From Tuwongella immobilis (GTDB taxonomy: Bacteria; Planctomycetota; Planctomycetia; Gemmatales; Gemmataceae): 64,000 nt of DNA. The stretch is from NCBI RefSeq assembly GCF_901538355.1, contig NZ_LR593887.1, positions 6,424,920 through 6,488,919 of the forward strand, written 5' to 3'. The notes beneath the pieces were generated by a model. It had not been told where the DNA came from. It did not search any database and was given only the letters and a program-made list of their open reading frames with translations. Every line of letters starts with the position of its first letter. Position 1 is the first letter of the stretch. Shown here piece after piece: positions 24,799 to 33,461 of the stretch. The translations under genes and the position numbers were made by a program.

Positions 24799-26265
24799 AT
24801 GCGCTTCGTGATGCTGGCTGTCGTGCTGTTGGGTGGGCTGGTGCCTGCCGTGTCGGCACAATCCCCGGCGGAGATGCTCACACTCGCTCCGCCGCCGTAC
24901 AATACAATCACACTGATTAACGTGCAATCGATTCTGGCCACACCGCGCGCCCGTGCGGAAAAGTGGGCCGAACGCGATCACACGGAATACCTGGCCGGGG
25001 CAATTCCGTTCCATGCCTCTGCCCAACGAATTCTCGCCACCAGCGAATTCCGCCAGGGAGTGCGCGACGGCAGCAACACCGGCGTGCTCCTGATTCCGCT
25101 GCAAAAGCCAATGGATATGAACGCGGTCGCCAAGATTGTCAACGGGCAGACCGTGACCATCGCCGAGACAACCGGCGTGCGGACCCAACGCGGGCTCTAC
25201 CTGCTGCCCCTGGGCGAGCAATTGCTGGGCGCAATGCGGACCGACCACCGACCGGAAATCGCCCGCTGGATGGAAAATGTCCGCGAACGCAAGCTGGTCA
25301 ATCCGCCGCGCTACCTCAGTGGCGTGCTGAATCCGCCTGGCAATCAGCAAATTCTCATTGCCGTGGATACCGCCGAACTGTTCGACCCCACCGATGTCGA
25401 AGTCGCCGTCTCGGTCAGCCCCATCGTGGAGAAAGACCGCGAATCCGCCCGACGGGTGACGCGCTACCTGTCCGGCCTGCGGGGTGTGCGGCTGGTGATG
25501 AACATGGTCGATTCGAATATCCGCCTGAATGTCATTCTCGATGGCCGCGATCCACCCAATGTGAAGGCCGATCTGCTCAAGAGCGTGATTGTCGAGTTGG
25601 TCGAACGATCTGGCGCTGGCCTGACCGATCTGCGCTCATCCACGGAAGCAATCGACGGCGTGCGATTCTCGCTGACCTTCAACATTACCGACGATGAACT
25701 GGCCCACATCACCGCGCTGGTGCTGCCGCCGGTGCCGCCGACCAGCGCCTATTCCACCCTGTCCGTGCGAACGGGCGAAGTGCGGGCCGATGTCACCAAG
25801 CGCTACATCGATGCAGCCAATCAAATCATCACCGATCTGAAGAAGCGGTACGATCGGGCCCGCGATTACAACCAAACGGCGCTCTGGCATGACACGGCGG
25901 CCAAGCGCCTGGAAGCCCTGTCGGCGATCAACGTCGAACCGAAGGCCGTCGAGCATGTCATGACCATGGCGAACATGCTGCTGGATGTCGGCGATTCGCT
26001 CCGCGGCGTTCCCGTGCAGATTGCCAAGTTGGAAAGCAACGCCTATGCCTGGGGATTCGGCGGCGGAGTCGGCCACATTCGGCAGCCGTACATTGGCTGG
26101 CGGCGGGTCTACACGCCGGGATTCATCGATACCAACATTGGCCAAATTCGCCAGCAGCAAAATCAGGCCATTGCCGCCGACAAAGCCAATCGCGATCGCC
26201 TGTGGGCGAAGATCGACTCCGAGCGTTCGCAATTGACGCAAATCAAGTGGCAGCAACAGCGATAA
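24799..26265 (+). CDS. Exported planctomycete protein of unknown function
   Basis: A 488-residue protein; ATG 24799 is taken over TTG 24796. The signal peptide is clear (MRFVMLAVVLLGGLVPAVSAQ, cleavage after SA near residue 20). The mature part is mixed alpha/beta without cysteines or recognised motifs. It has a helical central region (~330-400, with ADVTKRYIDAANQIITDLKKRYDR) and a Gly-rich segment (WGFGGGVGHIRQPYIGW) near residue 425. It lies between a sigma-54-type regulator and a Ser/Thr kinase, all on the same strand. Function unknown. Confidence 0.6.
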   Translation: MRFVMLAVVLLGGLVPAVSAQSPAEMLTLAPPPYNTITLINVQSILATPRARAEKWAERDHTEYLAGAIPFHASAQRILATSEFRQGVRDGSNTGVLLIPLQKPMDMNAVAKIVNGQTVTIAETTGVRTQRGLYLLPLGEQLLGAMRTDHRPEIARWMENVRERKLVNPPRYLSGVLNPPGNQQILIAVDTAELFDPTDVEVAVSVSPIVEKDRESARRVTRYLSGLRGVRLVMNMVDSNIRLNVILDGRDPPNVKADLLKSVIVELVERSGAGLTDLRSSTEAIDGVRFSLTFNITDDELAHITALVLPPVPPTSAYSTLSVRTGEVRADVTKRYIDAANQIITDLKKRYDRARDYNQTALWHDTAAKRLEALSAINVEPKAVEHVMTMANMLLDVGDSLRGVPVQIAKLESNAYAWGFGGGVGHIRQPYIGWRRVYTPGFIDTNIGQIRQQQNQAIAADKANRDRLWAKIDSERSQLTQIKWQQQR

Positions 26266-26459
26266 CCCGCCTTGCCGCCGCCCGCACATCCCTGGCCTCG
26301 CCCGATGTTCGCTCCATGCGGTCCATCGCGCGAGGCCAGCGCGATTCCGTCTGGCGATTCCGTCTGGCGATTCTCTGGCAGTGGAATCATCTGGATTTCA
26401 TCAAAATCGCATTGCGAGTTCCCCGGCCGTCCATCATCATTTCCGAAGGTGCCATCGGA

Positions 26460-28724
26460 ATGATTCGCCGGACTTTGGGAAATGTGCCCATGTCGATTGA
26501 CAGCCAGGTGCAACGCTTGCTCCGCCGCTGGGTCGAGGCCACCACGCAGGGGCAGACGCTGACGATTCCGGCATTGTGCGCGGATTGTCCCGAATTGATT
26601 CCCGCCGTCGAACGCGAAATTCTCCGCTATTTGCAAACCCTTACCGAACAAGACAACGTGCTGGGGAACCGTCTCACCAAGTCGTTCCTGATCGGGTCGC
26701 TATCGCGGAATCCAACGGCGGCCATGTCGGTAGCGCTGTCCATGCCGACGACATCGCCCAACATGGGGACGCCAGACCGCCTTTCGCTGGGGGGGTATCC
26801 GCTGCGGGATGTGCTGGGGCAAGGCGGCATGGGCTGCGTCTACCTGGCCGAGGATGAACGCCTGAAGCGGCCCATCGCCATCAAGGTCATGCACGCGCAA
26901 CTCGCGGCCGTTCCCGAAGCGCGAGCGCGATTTCTCCGGGAAGCCCAAGCCGTGGCCCAACTGGAGCACGACCACATCATCACCATCCACCAGGTGGGTG
27001 AAGATGGCGAAATTCCCTTTTTGGTGATGCCGTATCTGCGTGGCGAATCGCTGGAATCCCGACTGCGATCCGCGAATCGATTACCGCCCCTGGAATGCGT
27101 GCGCATCGCCCGCGAAATCGCGGAGGGGTTGGCCCACGCACACGATCGCCAATTGATTCACCGCGACATCAAACCCGCGAATATCTGGCTGGAATCCGAG
27201 CGAAATCGGGTCAAGATCCTCGACTTTGGTTTGGCTCGACCGGGCAACCTCAACGACCGACTCACCAGCGAAAAGACCATCCTGGGCACGCCCGCGTACA
27301 TGTCTCCGGAACAGGCGAACGGCGACGAAGTGGACGGCCGCGCGGATCTCTTTTCCCTCGGCTGCGTGCTGTACGAAATGCTCACCGGCGTGCAGCCATT
27401 CGATGGCCCCACCGTGTACGCAATCCTCTCCGCACTGTCGCAGCGTACTCCCGAACGGGTCGATCGACTCGTGCCGCAGATTCCACGCTCACTGGCCGAT
27501 CTCGTCGAGCAATTGCTGCAGAAATCCCCCGCCGCCCGCCCGAAATCCGCCGCCGAGGTGGTCGAGGCACTGCGGGCAATCGAGGCATCCGCCCCATCGT
27601 CCGGCACCACGCCGCTGCGATCTCGACGTTCCAGCAAGCGGAAGGCCATCGTCATCGGCTCGCTGATCGGCATTCTGGCACTGCTCATCATCGGCTTACT
27701 CACGCTGGGCGGGCCAAGGCCGGAGATGGGGACATCGCCGCCACAACCTCCAACTCCGACGCCAACACCGACGCCGGAACCGCCTGCGATTCCCCAGACC
27801 GACCGCGCGATTGCCAATCGCCTGCTGGAATATGTCGCCTCGCTGAATATCCGCACAGCATCGGGCAAAAACCAGGAGATTTTCGCCGGGAATGTGCTGC
27901 CCGACGAGGCATTTCGCATCATCGGCATCAATCAACTCACCCCGGCCGCGCTGCCGGCAGGATTCCTGGGCGAGACATTTTTGCCGACCATCGAACCGCT
28001 GCCCGAATTGGAGGTGATCCGCAACACGGCAACGCGGCTGAAAGTCGACGATCTTCCGCCCGAACGCTTGCTGAAACTGCGATCCTTCGACACCATCACC
28101 GGCCTGGGAGTGCAAATTCCCTGGACGCCGATTTGGATCGACACGCTGCGAAAATTCCCCAAACTGATTCACCTGCAAATTTCGGGCACCAGCGACTTTG
28201 CGACTCTGGCTCCCCGACTGCGCGAATTCCCAGTCATTAAAACGATGGTGATGTACGATTTCGGTCCCGCCGATTCGCCCGGCTGGAAGGTCATCCCCAC
28301 GCTCAACTGTTCCTACCTGCATCTGTCGCGGTCGGCGATTTCTGCCGAGCATTGGGCCAACCTGCTCAAGAATCCCACGCTGGAATCGCTGATTGTTTCC
28401 ATGGGACCGCTCACCGATGCCCATTTCCAAGCACTTGCAACGCATGGCAACCTGACCATGTTGGCCTTGGAACGCTTTTCGGGCAACCTCACCGCCGCAA
28501 ACGTCGCCGCACTCGCAGGCATGCGACGCGTGCAAATTCTGTCGATCGATCACCCCCAATTCGACGAAGACAAGCTGATGCAACTCGTCGCCTGCCAATC
28601 GCTCATGAGCCTGCGGATCACCAACACTCGAGTGACCCGTCGCGGCGTCGAGGCATTCCTCCAACAGCGGCCCAATTGTCAGGTCGAATGGAATGGCCAA
28701 CGCATCCGCAAGAAACCGACCTGA
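26460..28724 (+). CDS. Transmembrane Ser/Thr protein kinase with leucine-rich-type ectodomain
   Basis: A 754-residue protein if ATG 26460 is used; ATG 26490 is an equal alternative. Residues ~10-60 are a helical planctomycete N-domain. The kinase domain (~113-370) has LGQGGMGCVYLAED, AIKVM, HRDIKPANIWL, DFGLARP and GTPAYMSPEQ, so all catalytic residues are present. A proline-poor linker with SSKRK leads to one transmembrane helix (~397-418), followed by a Pro/Thr hinge (PPQPPTPTPTPTPEPP). The ectodomain (~440-750) has leucine-rich-repeat-like periodicity (LIHLQISGTSDFATLAPRLREFP). A receptor kinase sensing an external ligand is the natural reading. Its possible substrate, the FHA regulator, is encoded two genes upstream. 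Confidence 0.8.
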   Translation: MIRRTLGNVPMSIDSQVQRLLRRWVEATTQGQTLTIPALCADCPELIPAVEREILRYLQTLTEQDNVLGNRLTKSFLIGSLSRNPTAAMSVALSMPTTSPNMGTPDRLSLGGYPLRDVLGQGGMGCVYLAEDERLKRPIAIKVMHAQLAAVPEARARFLREAQAVAQLEHDHIITIHQVGEDGEIPFLVMPYLRGESLESRLRSANRLPPLECVRIAREIAEGLAHAHDRQLIHRDIKPANIWLESERNRVKILDFGLARPGNLNDRLTSEKTILGTPAYMSPEQANGDEVDGRADLFSLGCVLYEMLTGVQPFDGPTVYAILSALSQRTPERVDRLVPQIPRSLADLVEQLLQKSPAARPKSAAEVVEALRAIEASAPSSGTTPLRSRRSSKRKAIVIGSLIGILALLIIGLLTLGGPRPEMGTSPPQPPTPTPTPTPEPPAIPQTDRAIANRLLEYVASLNIRTASGKNQEIFAGNVLPDEAFRIIGINQLTPAALPAGFLGETFLPTIEPLPELEVIRNTATRLKVDDLPPERLLKLRSFDTITGLGVQIPWTPIWIDTLRKFPKLIHLQISGTSDFATLAPRLREFPVIKTMVMYDFGPADSPGWKVIPTLNCSYLHLSRSAISAEHWANLLKNPTLESLIVSMGPLTDAHFQALATHGNLTMLALERFSGNLTAANVAALAGMRRVQILSIDHPQFDEDKLMQLVACQSLMSLRITNTRVTRRGVEAFLQQRPNCQVEWNGQRIRKKPT

Positions 28725-28848
28725 TCGCCGCCCACTCGGGATTCTGAGGAAAAATCGCTGGCGGTCCTGCATGGAACTGGGTATCCTGCCGATAGACGTT
28801 TCGTGAGACGGAATTTCCCACCGCGATTCCATCATTGGAGTTCGCACG

Positions 28849-30231
28849 ATGCTACACGTTTCCATGGGTCAAGCCGGTACCAACTGCGCGGGCATGAGCC
28901 GCCGCTCCGCCATTCGCGCGGGATTGTTCGGCGCAACGGGGCTAAGCCTTGCCGGGCTACTGCGAGCCGAAGCGACATCGCCCAAGCCCACCAATCAACC
29001 GGAGAAATCCGTCATTCTCATCTGGTTGGATGGCGGCCCCAGCCAACTCGAAACGTATGACCCCAAGCCCGGTGCGCCGGTCGAAGTGCGCGGCCCATTC
29101 GGAGCGATTTCCACCAAGCTCCCGGGTGTGCAGGTCAGCGAATTGATGCCGCACACCGCCAAGCGGCTCGACCAAGTGTCGATCATTCGCTCGCTCGCCC
29201 ACGGCACCGGCGACCACTTCGCTGGCGGACACTGGATGACCACCGGCCGATTCGGTGCCACCACCGCCAACAAAGACATCAAATCGCCGTCGATGGGATC
29301 GGTCATCACCCATGTGAAAGGCGGAATCGCCCCGGATATGCCGCCCTATGTCGGGCTACCCGCCGCACAGACCATCTACTTGTATCCCGGCTACATGGGT
29401 GCAGCGTATCTGGGCAACCACCTCGAACCGTTCCAGGTCAACCGCGAAGCGAGTTATCTGGGGGTTGATGATGGCCGACGGGTCAGTTCTCCGCCGTGGC
29501 TCAAGAATTTCGGCAAAGAACGGGCCTCGCTGCTGAGCGATCGGCAATCGCTGCTGACGCAGATTGACCAATTCCGCCGCGATCTCGACGCCAGCCGCAT
29601 GGCCGAGAATCTCGATCAATATCAGCAACGGGCCATTGAGATGATCCTCAGTGGCAAAGCCCGCACCGCGTTTGATTTCGATCAAGAAAATCCGCGACTG
29701 GCCGACCGCTACGGCAGCAGCCCCTGGGCACGCTACACGATGATGGCCCGCCGATTGGTCGAAGCCGGCGTGCGATTTGTCACCGTGGATATGCCCCACT
29801 GGGACGATCATAGCAATCTGGAACGGGGACATGGCCGCAAGGTTCGCGTCGTCGATCAGGCCGTGGGAGCGCTGCTGGACGATCTTCAAGACCGTGGCTT
29901 GCTGGAGACCACCATCGTGCTGGTGATGGGCGAATTTGGCCGCACACCACGCATCAACAAAGGCTTACCCAACGATCCGGTGCCCGGCCGCGATCACTGG
30001 GGGGCCGCCATCAGCGCAATGATCGCCGGCGGCGGAATTCCGCGCGGTGTCGTCGTCGGCAAAACCAACGACAAAGCCGAGTATCCGACCGATCGCGCGC
30101 TTGCACCGGGCAATCTGCTGGCAACCGTCTATCATCATTTGGGCATCGATCTAAATCTGTCGTTCAAAGATCACACCGGGCGACCTGTCCCGATTTTGGA
30201 CGAGAATGAGCCAATCGCTGAATTGATCTAA
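28849..30231 (+). CDS. DUF1501 protein with twin-arginine leader
   Basis: A 460-residue protein of the planctomycete DUF1501 family (alkaline-phosphatase/sulfatase superfamily fold). The leader MSRRSAIRAGLFGATGLSLAG starts at residue 16 and carries RR for Tat export. Family landmarks are visible: VILIWLDGGPSQLETYDPKP, HTGxxH-like block GDHFAGGHWMTTGRFG, RFVTVDMPHWDDHSN and GEFGRTPRIN. The start at 28849 has TGGAG 8 bases upstream. These genes are often paired with DUF1549/DUF1553 cytochrome-like genes in planctomycetes, but none is adjacent here. The precise substrate is unknown; metal-dependent hydrolysis at the envelope is expected from the fold. Confidence 0.8.
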   Translation: MLHVSMGQAGTNCAGMSRRSAIRAGLFGATGLSLAGLLRAEATSPKPTNQPEKSVILIWLDGGPSQLETYDPKPGAPVEVRGPFGAISTKLPGVQVSELMPHTAKRLDQVSIIRSLAHGTGDHFAGGHWMTTGRFGATTANKDIKSPSMGSVITHVKGGIAPDMPPYVGLPAAQTIYLYPGYMGAAYLGNHLEPFQVNREASYLGVDDGRRVSSPPWLKNFGKERASLLSDRQSLLTQIDQFRRDLDASRMAENLDQYQQRAIEMILSGKARTAFDFDQENPRLADRYGSSPWARYTMMARRLVEAGVRFVTVDMPHWDDHSNLERGHGRKVRVVDQAVGALLDDLQDRGLLETTIVLVMGEFGRTPRINKGLPNDPVPGRDHWGAAISAMIAGGGIPRGVVVGKTNDKAEYPTDRALAPGNLLATVYHHLGIDLNLSFKDHTGRPVPILDENEPIAELI

Positions 30232-30258
30232 GTCGTTTGTCGATCGCGGCTTCCGTCC

Positions 30259-30281
30259 ACCATTCGCAAACCGCGAATGGT
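30259..30281 (+). terminator. Hairpin after the DUF1501 gene
   Basis: Perfect 9 bp stem ACCATTCGC (30259-30267) / GCGAATGGT (30273-30281) with a 5-base loop, 27 bases after the DUF1501 stop. No T tract follows, so termination may need Rho, or the hairpin only protects the 3' end. Confidence 0.5.
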
Positions 30282-30313
30282 GAGTCACCGAATTATCCCC
30301 GAAATGACACGAG

Positions 30314-30361
30314 GCCTTCGACAAGGTCGGCCCATCCCTGGCCGTGCCACTTGTCGAAGGC
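30314..30361. repeat. 12 bp perfect inverted repeat in a structured intergenic gap
   Basis: GCCTTCGACAAG (30314-30325) and CTTGTCGAAGGC (30350-30361) form a 12 bp stem with a GC-rich 24-base loop. Loop and flank share the string TCCCTGGCCG (around 30336 and 30447). The 422-base gap 30232-30653 holds no gene: short frames in it have no ribosome binding site and odd composition. The structure leaves room for a non-coding RNA or the 5' leader of mnmA. Confidence 0.45.
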
Positions 30362-30653
30362 GTTCGTGGATGCGGCGCGGACTGGTGTTCGTGCCGCGAT
30401 TCGCGGGCTCGTTCCCCATCCTGCCGCGGTCGATTCGCAAAGCCCTCCCTGGCCGCGAAATCGGTCGAGGCTTCCATCCATGGTTCCCTCGACTGACATA
30501 ACTGATATCGGCACACCAACCGCCGCAACCGCAGCAATTCCCAAAATTCTTGCAACCGGCCCAATCCGCACAACTGGCGATCATTGCGATTTGTGGCATT
30601 GGCACCTACAATGAAGCGTGAGGATTCGGGATCGATCATTGTGGGGAATGTCC

Positions 30654-31757
30654 ATGGCACGGGTCGTGCTGGCGATGAGTGGTGGGGTGGATAGCTCGGT
30701 CTCGGCAGTGTTGCTCAAGCAGCAAGGCCACGAGGTCATCGGCCTATTCATGCGAACCGGCGTGCATACCCCCGAACCAACCTGCGACACCACGCCCGAT
30801 CCCAAAGCCCACAAAAAGGGCTGCTGCTCCGCCGTCGATGCCGGAGACGCCCGCCGAGTCGCCGACCGGCTGGATATCCCCTTCTACGCGCTCGATTTCG
30901 AAGACGATTTCGGCCGCATCATCGATTATTTCACCGACGAATATCTGGCCGGCCGCACGCCCAATCCCTGCGTGATGTGCAATAACTGGCTCAAATTCGG
31001 CAAATTGTGGTCGTTCGGCAAACAACTCGATGCCGACTACATCGCCACCGGACACTACGCCCAAGTCCTCCGCGGACCAACCGGCGACGCCCAACTGCAT
31101 CGCGGCGCAGACCCGGAGAAAGATCAGTCGTATGTGCTGCACGGCATCCGACGCAAACTGCTCGACAAACTTCTGTTCCCCGTCGGCGGATTCCGCAAAG
31201 AAGAAATCCGCGCCATGGCCCGTGACGCAGGACTCAACGTCGCCCAAAAGCCCGATAGCGTCGAAATCTGCTTCGTGCCCGATAACGATCACGCCGGCCT
31301 GATCCGCCGCCGCGTTCCCGAACGCATCCAACCCGGCGAATTCGTCGATCGCCAAGGACACGTTCTCGGCAAACACGACGGCATCGAAGCATTCACCATC
31401 GGCCAACGCAAAGGACTCGGTGTCGCGACCGGCTCCCGACGCTACGTCCTGGAAATTATCCCCGAATCTCGCCAAGTCGTCCTGGGCGACGCCGACGAAC
31501 TCCTCGCACCCGGCCTCGAAGCCTCACGCATCAACTGGCTCATCGACATCCCCGAATCCGGCCTGCGCTGCGAAATCAAAATCCGCTACCGACACACCCC
31601 CGCCCCCGGCACCATCACCGCCACCCCCACCGGCGGCGCGATCGTCCAGTTCGACGAACCTCAATCCGCCATCACCCCCGGCCAAGCCGTCGTCTTCTAC
31701 GACGGCCCCCGAGTCCTCGGCGGCGGCTGGATCGAACACGCCCTCCCCCCCGCATAA
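30654..31757 (+). CDS. mnmA: tRNA-specific 2-thiouridylase MnmA
   Basis: A 367-residue protein, the usual family length; ATG 30654 (MARVVLAMSGG) is chosen because GGGGA lies 6 bases upstream, six bases after an alternative ATG 30648. The PP-loop is SGGVDSSV (residues 9-16). The two catalytic cysteines are in NPCVMCNNWLKF and SVEICFVPDND, and the tRNA-binding loop GHYAQVLRG is present. MnmA adds sulfur to C2 of uridine 34 of tRNA-Lys, Glu and Gln using ATP and a persulfide relay. Codon third positions are strikingly C-rich in the last third of the gene. The stop is followed by a G-quadruplex motif and a structured repeat. Confidence 0.95.
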   Translation: MARVVLAMSGGVDSSVSAVLLKQQGHEVIGLFMRTGVHTPEPTCDTTPDPKAHKKGCCSAVDAGDARRVADRLDIPFYALDFEDDFGRIIDYFTDEYLAGRTPNPCVMCNNWLKFGKLWSFGKQLDADYIATGHYAQVLRGPTGDAQLHRGADPEKDQSYVLHGIRRKLLDKLLFPVGGFRKEEIRAMARDAGLNVAQKPDSVEICFVPDNDHAGLIRRRVPERIQPGEFVDRQGHVLGKHDGIEAFTIGQRKGLGVATGSRRYVLEIIPESRQVVLGDADELLAPGLEASRINWLIDIPESGLRCEIKIRYRHTPAPGTITATPTGGAIVQFDEPQSAITPGQAVVFYDGPRVLGGGWIEHALPPA

Positions 31758-31778
31758 CCACATGCCCCCACATCGTGT

Positions 31779-31803
31779 GGGACACTGGGTGTGGGTGTCA
31801 GGG
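31779..31803 (+). other. G-quadruplex motif downstream of mnmA
   Basis: Four GGG runs at 31779, 31787, 31793 and 31801 with loops of 5, 3 and 5 bases meet the canonical G3N1-7 pattern. They start 22 bases after the mnmA stop and begin a longer G/T-rich, almost C-free stretch to about 31860. The gap 31758-32077 contains this tract and repeat copy A and no gene. Confidence 0.5.
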
Positions 31804-31867
31804 TGTGAGTGGTGTGAGTACGGGATGCTGTATGGGTGAGTGAGTGTGGGACGCTGTCCCACGCCCT

Positions 31868-32028
31868 GGCCAAGGGAACGGCGTCCCCTTGGCGAACCCC
31901 GGCTTCGCTCCGGTCATTTATCGGGGCGATCGGTTGTCTTCGACAATCCGCTCACCCCGATAAATGCTCGGAGCGGGGGCCACGTCTGGGGCGCGCTGGC
32001 GGGGATCTGTCGCTGGCTGACGTCCCCT
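31868..32028 (+). repeat. Structured repeat, copy A
   Basis: About 160 bases with three parts. A small stem comes first, CCAAGGG (31870-31876) / CCCTTGG (31886-31892). A long hairpin follows, ATTTATCGGGG / CCCCGATAAAT (from 31916), with an inner TTGTC/GACAA stem. A conserved segment follows, containing CCACGTCTGGGG and GATCTGTCGCTGGCTGACG. The core 31915-32028 matches the complement of 33245-33357 with 7 substitutions and one indel. It lies 111 bases after mnmA, in the same sense. Confidence 0.8.
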
Positions 32029-32077
32029 GCGCTGGGCTTGTGCGCAGGGATGCGGGTGTTGATTAGGATGCGGTGGG

Positions 32078-32941
32078 TTATTCCAAAATTTCGCCGCCGG
32101 CGGGAGTGACAGTGGCCCAGAAGACGAATTCCGAGACGTTCGGCGCGGTGGTTCGCACACTTCCATCAAACATGGCCGTGAGCATCCCTGCGGGGTGCGG
32201 AGTTTGGGCCAAGTAATATTCGCAATCGCTCGGCCTTGGGGCCAGTTGATAGGTGTACGCACCGTGGCTGCACCCAAGTCGCGGAGGCGTGCCTTTCATG
32301 ATCGGATAGGCGTCGAATTGACCGGAAGTCATCTGACCGTCGGGATAACGAATTTTGTTATCTGCAAATGTTGCACTCCGATCTTTTCCTAAGATCATAT
32401 TTCCTCGATGAATAGCCCAATAAACAGCGATGTTTCGACAGGTCGCATATCGTTCGCCAAACGAATAGGTTTGTGAGGTACCATCGGTGATTTGTTGGAT
32501 CGCGGCGTTGAAGCCAAAACATTGGGCATTCGCGGCGTAGGAACAATCACCGCGATAGTCATCGGAACGGACATAAGTCTTCCAAGAAACGCGTCGCACC
32601 GTTGGATCGGCCGGGCTAATGAATTCTTTCACCAGCTGATCCGGATCATTCTGATAGCTGTGATAAATCGTTCCATTGTTAATATACGGCATCAATGTAA
32701 ACCAGAGAGAATTCAATGTGTTCGGTTCGGGTTGTTCAAAGATCGCAGGGATTTTGCCAGAATGTGAGGTGAGATAATGCTGCAAACCGAGGTTGATTTG
32801 CTTGAGATTGTTCATGGAGTGCATTCGCGCGGCAGCTTCTCGCACTTTCTGAACGGAAGGCAATAGCAGACCAATCAACAATGCCAATATCGCCAAGACG
32901 ACGAGAAGCTCGATGAGGGTGAGTCCATTTCGCCGATTCAT
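32078..32941 (-). CDS. DUF1559 pseudopilin-like protein
   Basis: A 287-residue protein typical of the large planctomycete DUF1559 family; start ATG 32941 is preferred because GGAG lies 6 bases upstream (an earlier ATG at 32953 exists). The N-terminus [18 protein letters not shown] is a type IV pilin/pseudopilin methylation site followed by a hydrophobic helix ([22 protein letters not shown]). The family hallmark [15 protein letters not shown] follows, and the C-terminus carries [18 protein letters not shown], the usual FADGSVR-type block. Base composition is lower in GC than neighbours. It lies between two inverted copies of a structured repeat. Role: minor pilin-like subunit of a type II secretion or pilus-like machine; exact partner unknown. 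Confidence 0.85.
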   Translation of the reverse strand: MNRRNGLTLIELLVVLAILALLIGLLLPSVQKVREAAARMHSMNNLKQINLGLQHYLTSHSGKIPAIFEQPEPNTLNSLWFTLMPYINNGTIYHSYQNDPDQLVKEFISPADPTVRRVSWKTYVRSDDYRGDCSYAANAQCFGFNAAIQQITDGTSQTYSFGERYATCRNIAVYWAIHRGNMILGKDRSATFADNKIRYPDGQMTSGQFDAYPIMKGTPPRLGCSHGAYTYQLAPRPSDCEYYLAQTPHPAGMLTAMFDGSVRTTAPNVSEFVFWATVTPAGGEILE

Positions 32942-33174
32942 TTCCATCTCCATTGGAAATCGATGGAGCTTATCAATTCAATTCAAATGGATATGTCCCA
33001 TCTCACATCTAAAATTCAATTTGAAATCACAAATAGCCCGATCAAGGCGACGTTCGAGAATAATTCAGATGACCTGCGATTGCAATCGTTAAAGTGCTTT
33101 TTTTCGAGTGTTTCATTCGACGAGTTGTTATGTAAGTTGACGCATGCTGATATGTATAACAAAATCGAGCGAAA

Positions 33175-33199
33175 GCTGCCGACGAACGAAGTTGGCAGC
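33175..33199 (-). terminator. Probable terminator downstream of the leftward DUF1501 gene
   Basis: Stem GCTGCCGAC (33175-33183) / GTTGGCAGC (33191-33199), one G-U pair, loop of 7. Read leftwards it is followed by a T-rich stretch (TTTCGCTCGATTTTG), consistent with termination of the unit coming from 34832. Confidence 0.45.
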
Positions 33200-33244
33200 A
33201 CTCAATCCGCGACATCGCCAAAGTCGGCTGAGAAGTCCCCAAAA

Positions 33245-33404
33245 AGGGGCGTCAGCCAGCGACAGATCCCCGCCAGCAAGCCCCAGACGTGGCCCCCGCG
33301 ACGAGCATTTATCGGGGTGAGCGGATTGACGGAGTCAACCGATCGCCCCGATAAATGCTCGTCGCGAGACGGGGATTGCCAAGGGGCTTCCAAGTCCCTT
33401 GGCC
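33245..33404 (-). repeat. Structured repeat, copy B
   Basis: Complement of copy A. The outer hairpin here is longer, an 18 bp perfect stem GACGAGCATTTATCGGGG with its complement. The inner stem is TTGAC/GTCAA where copy A has TTGTC/GACAA, a paired change. The small CCAAGGG/CCCTTGG stem is conserved. It begins 58 bases after the stop of the leftward DUF1501 gene and reads in that gene's sense. It directly follows a GC-rich tract containing the widespread-type palindrome GGGGCTCTGCCCC. Confidence 0.8.
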
Positions 33405-33461
33405 GGGGTCCAGGGGCAGAGCCCCTGCAACCTCCACGAACTGCCACTCACCGATCAGGAA

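Larger units (their letters stand above)
32942..33461. other. 520-base gap with AT-rich leader, hairpin and repeat copy B
   Basis: 32942-33174 is AT-rich and probably carries the promoter of the DUF1559 gene, but no convincing -35/-10 pair could be fixed. 33175-33199 is a hairpin and 33245-33404 is repeat copy B. A 226-codon rightward frame across 32963-33643 is rejected: no ribosome binding site, low-complexity Arg/Gly end and overlap with the DUF1501 gene. Confidence 0.6.
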
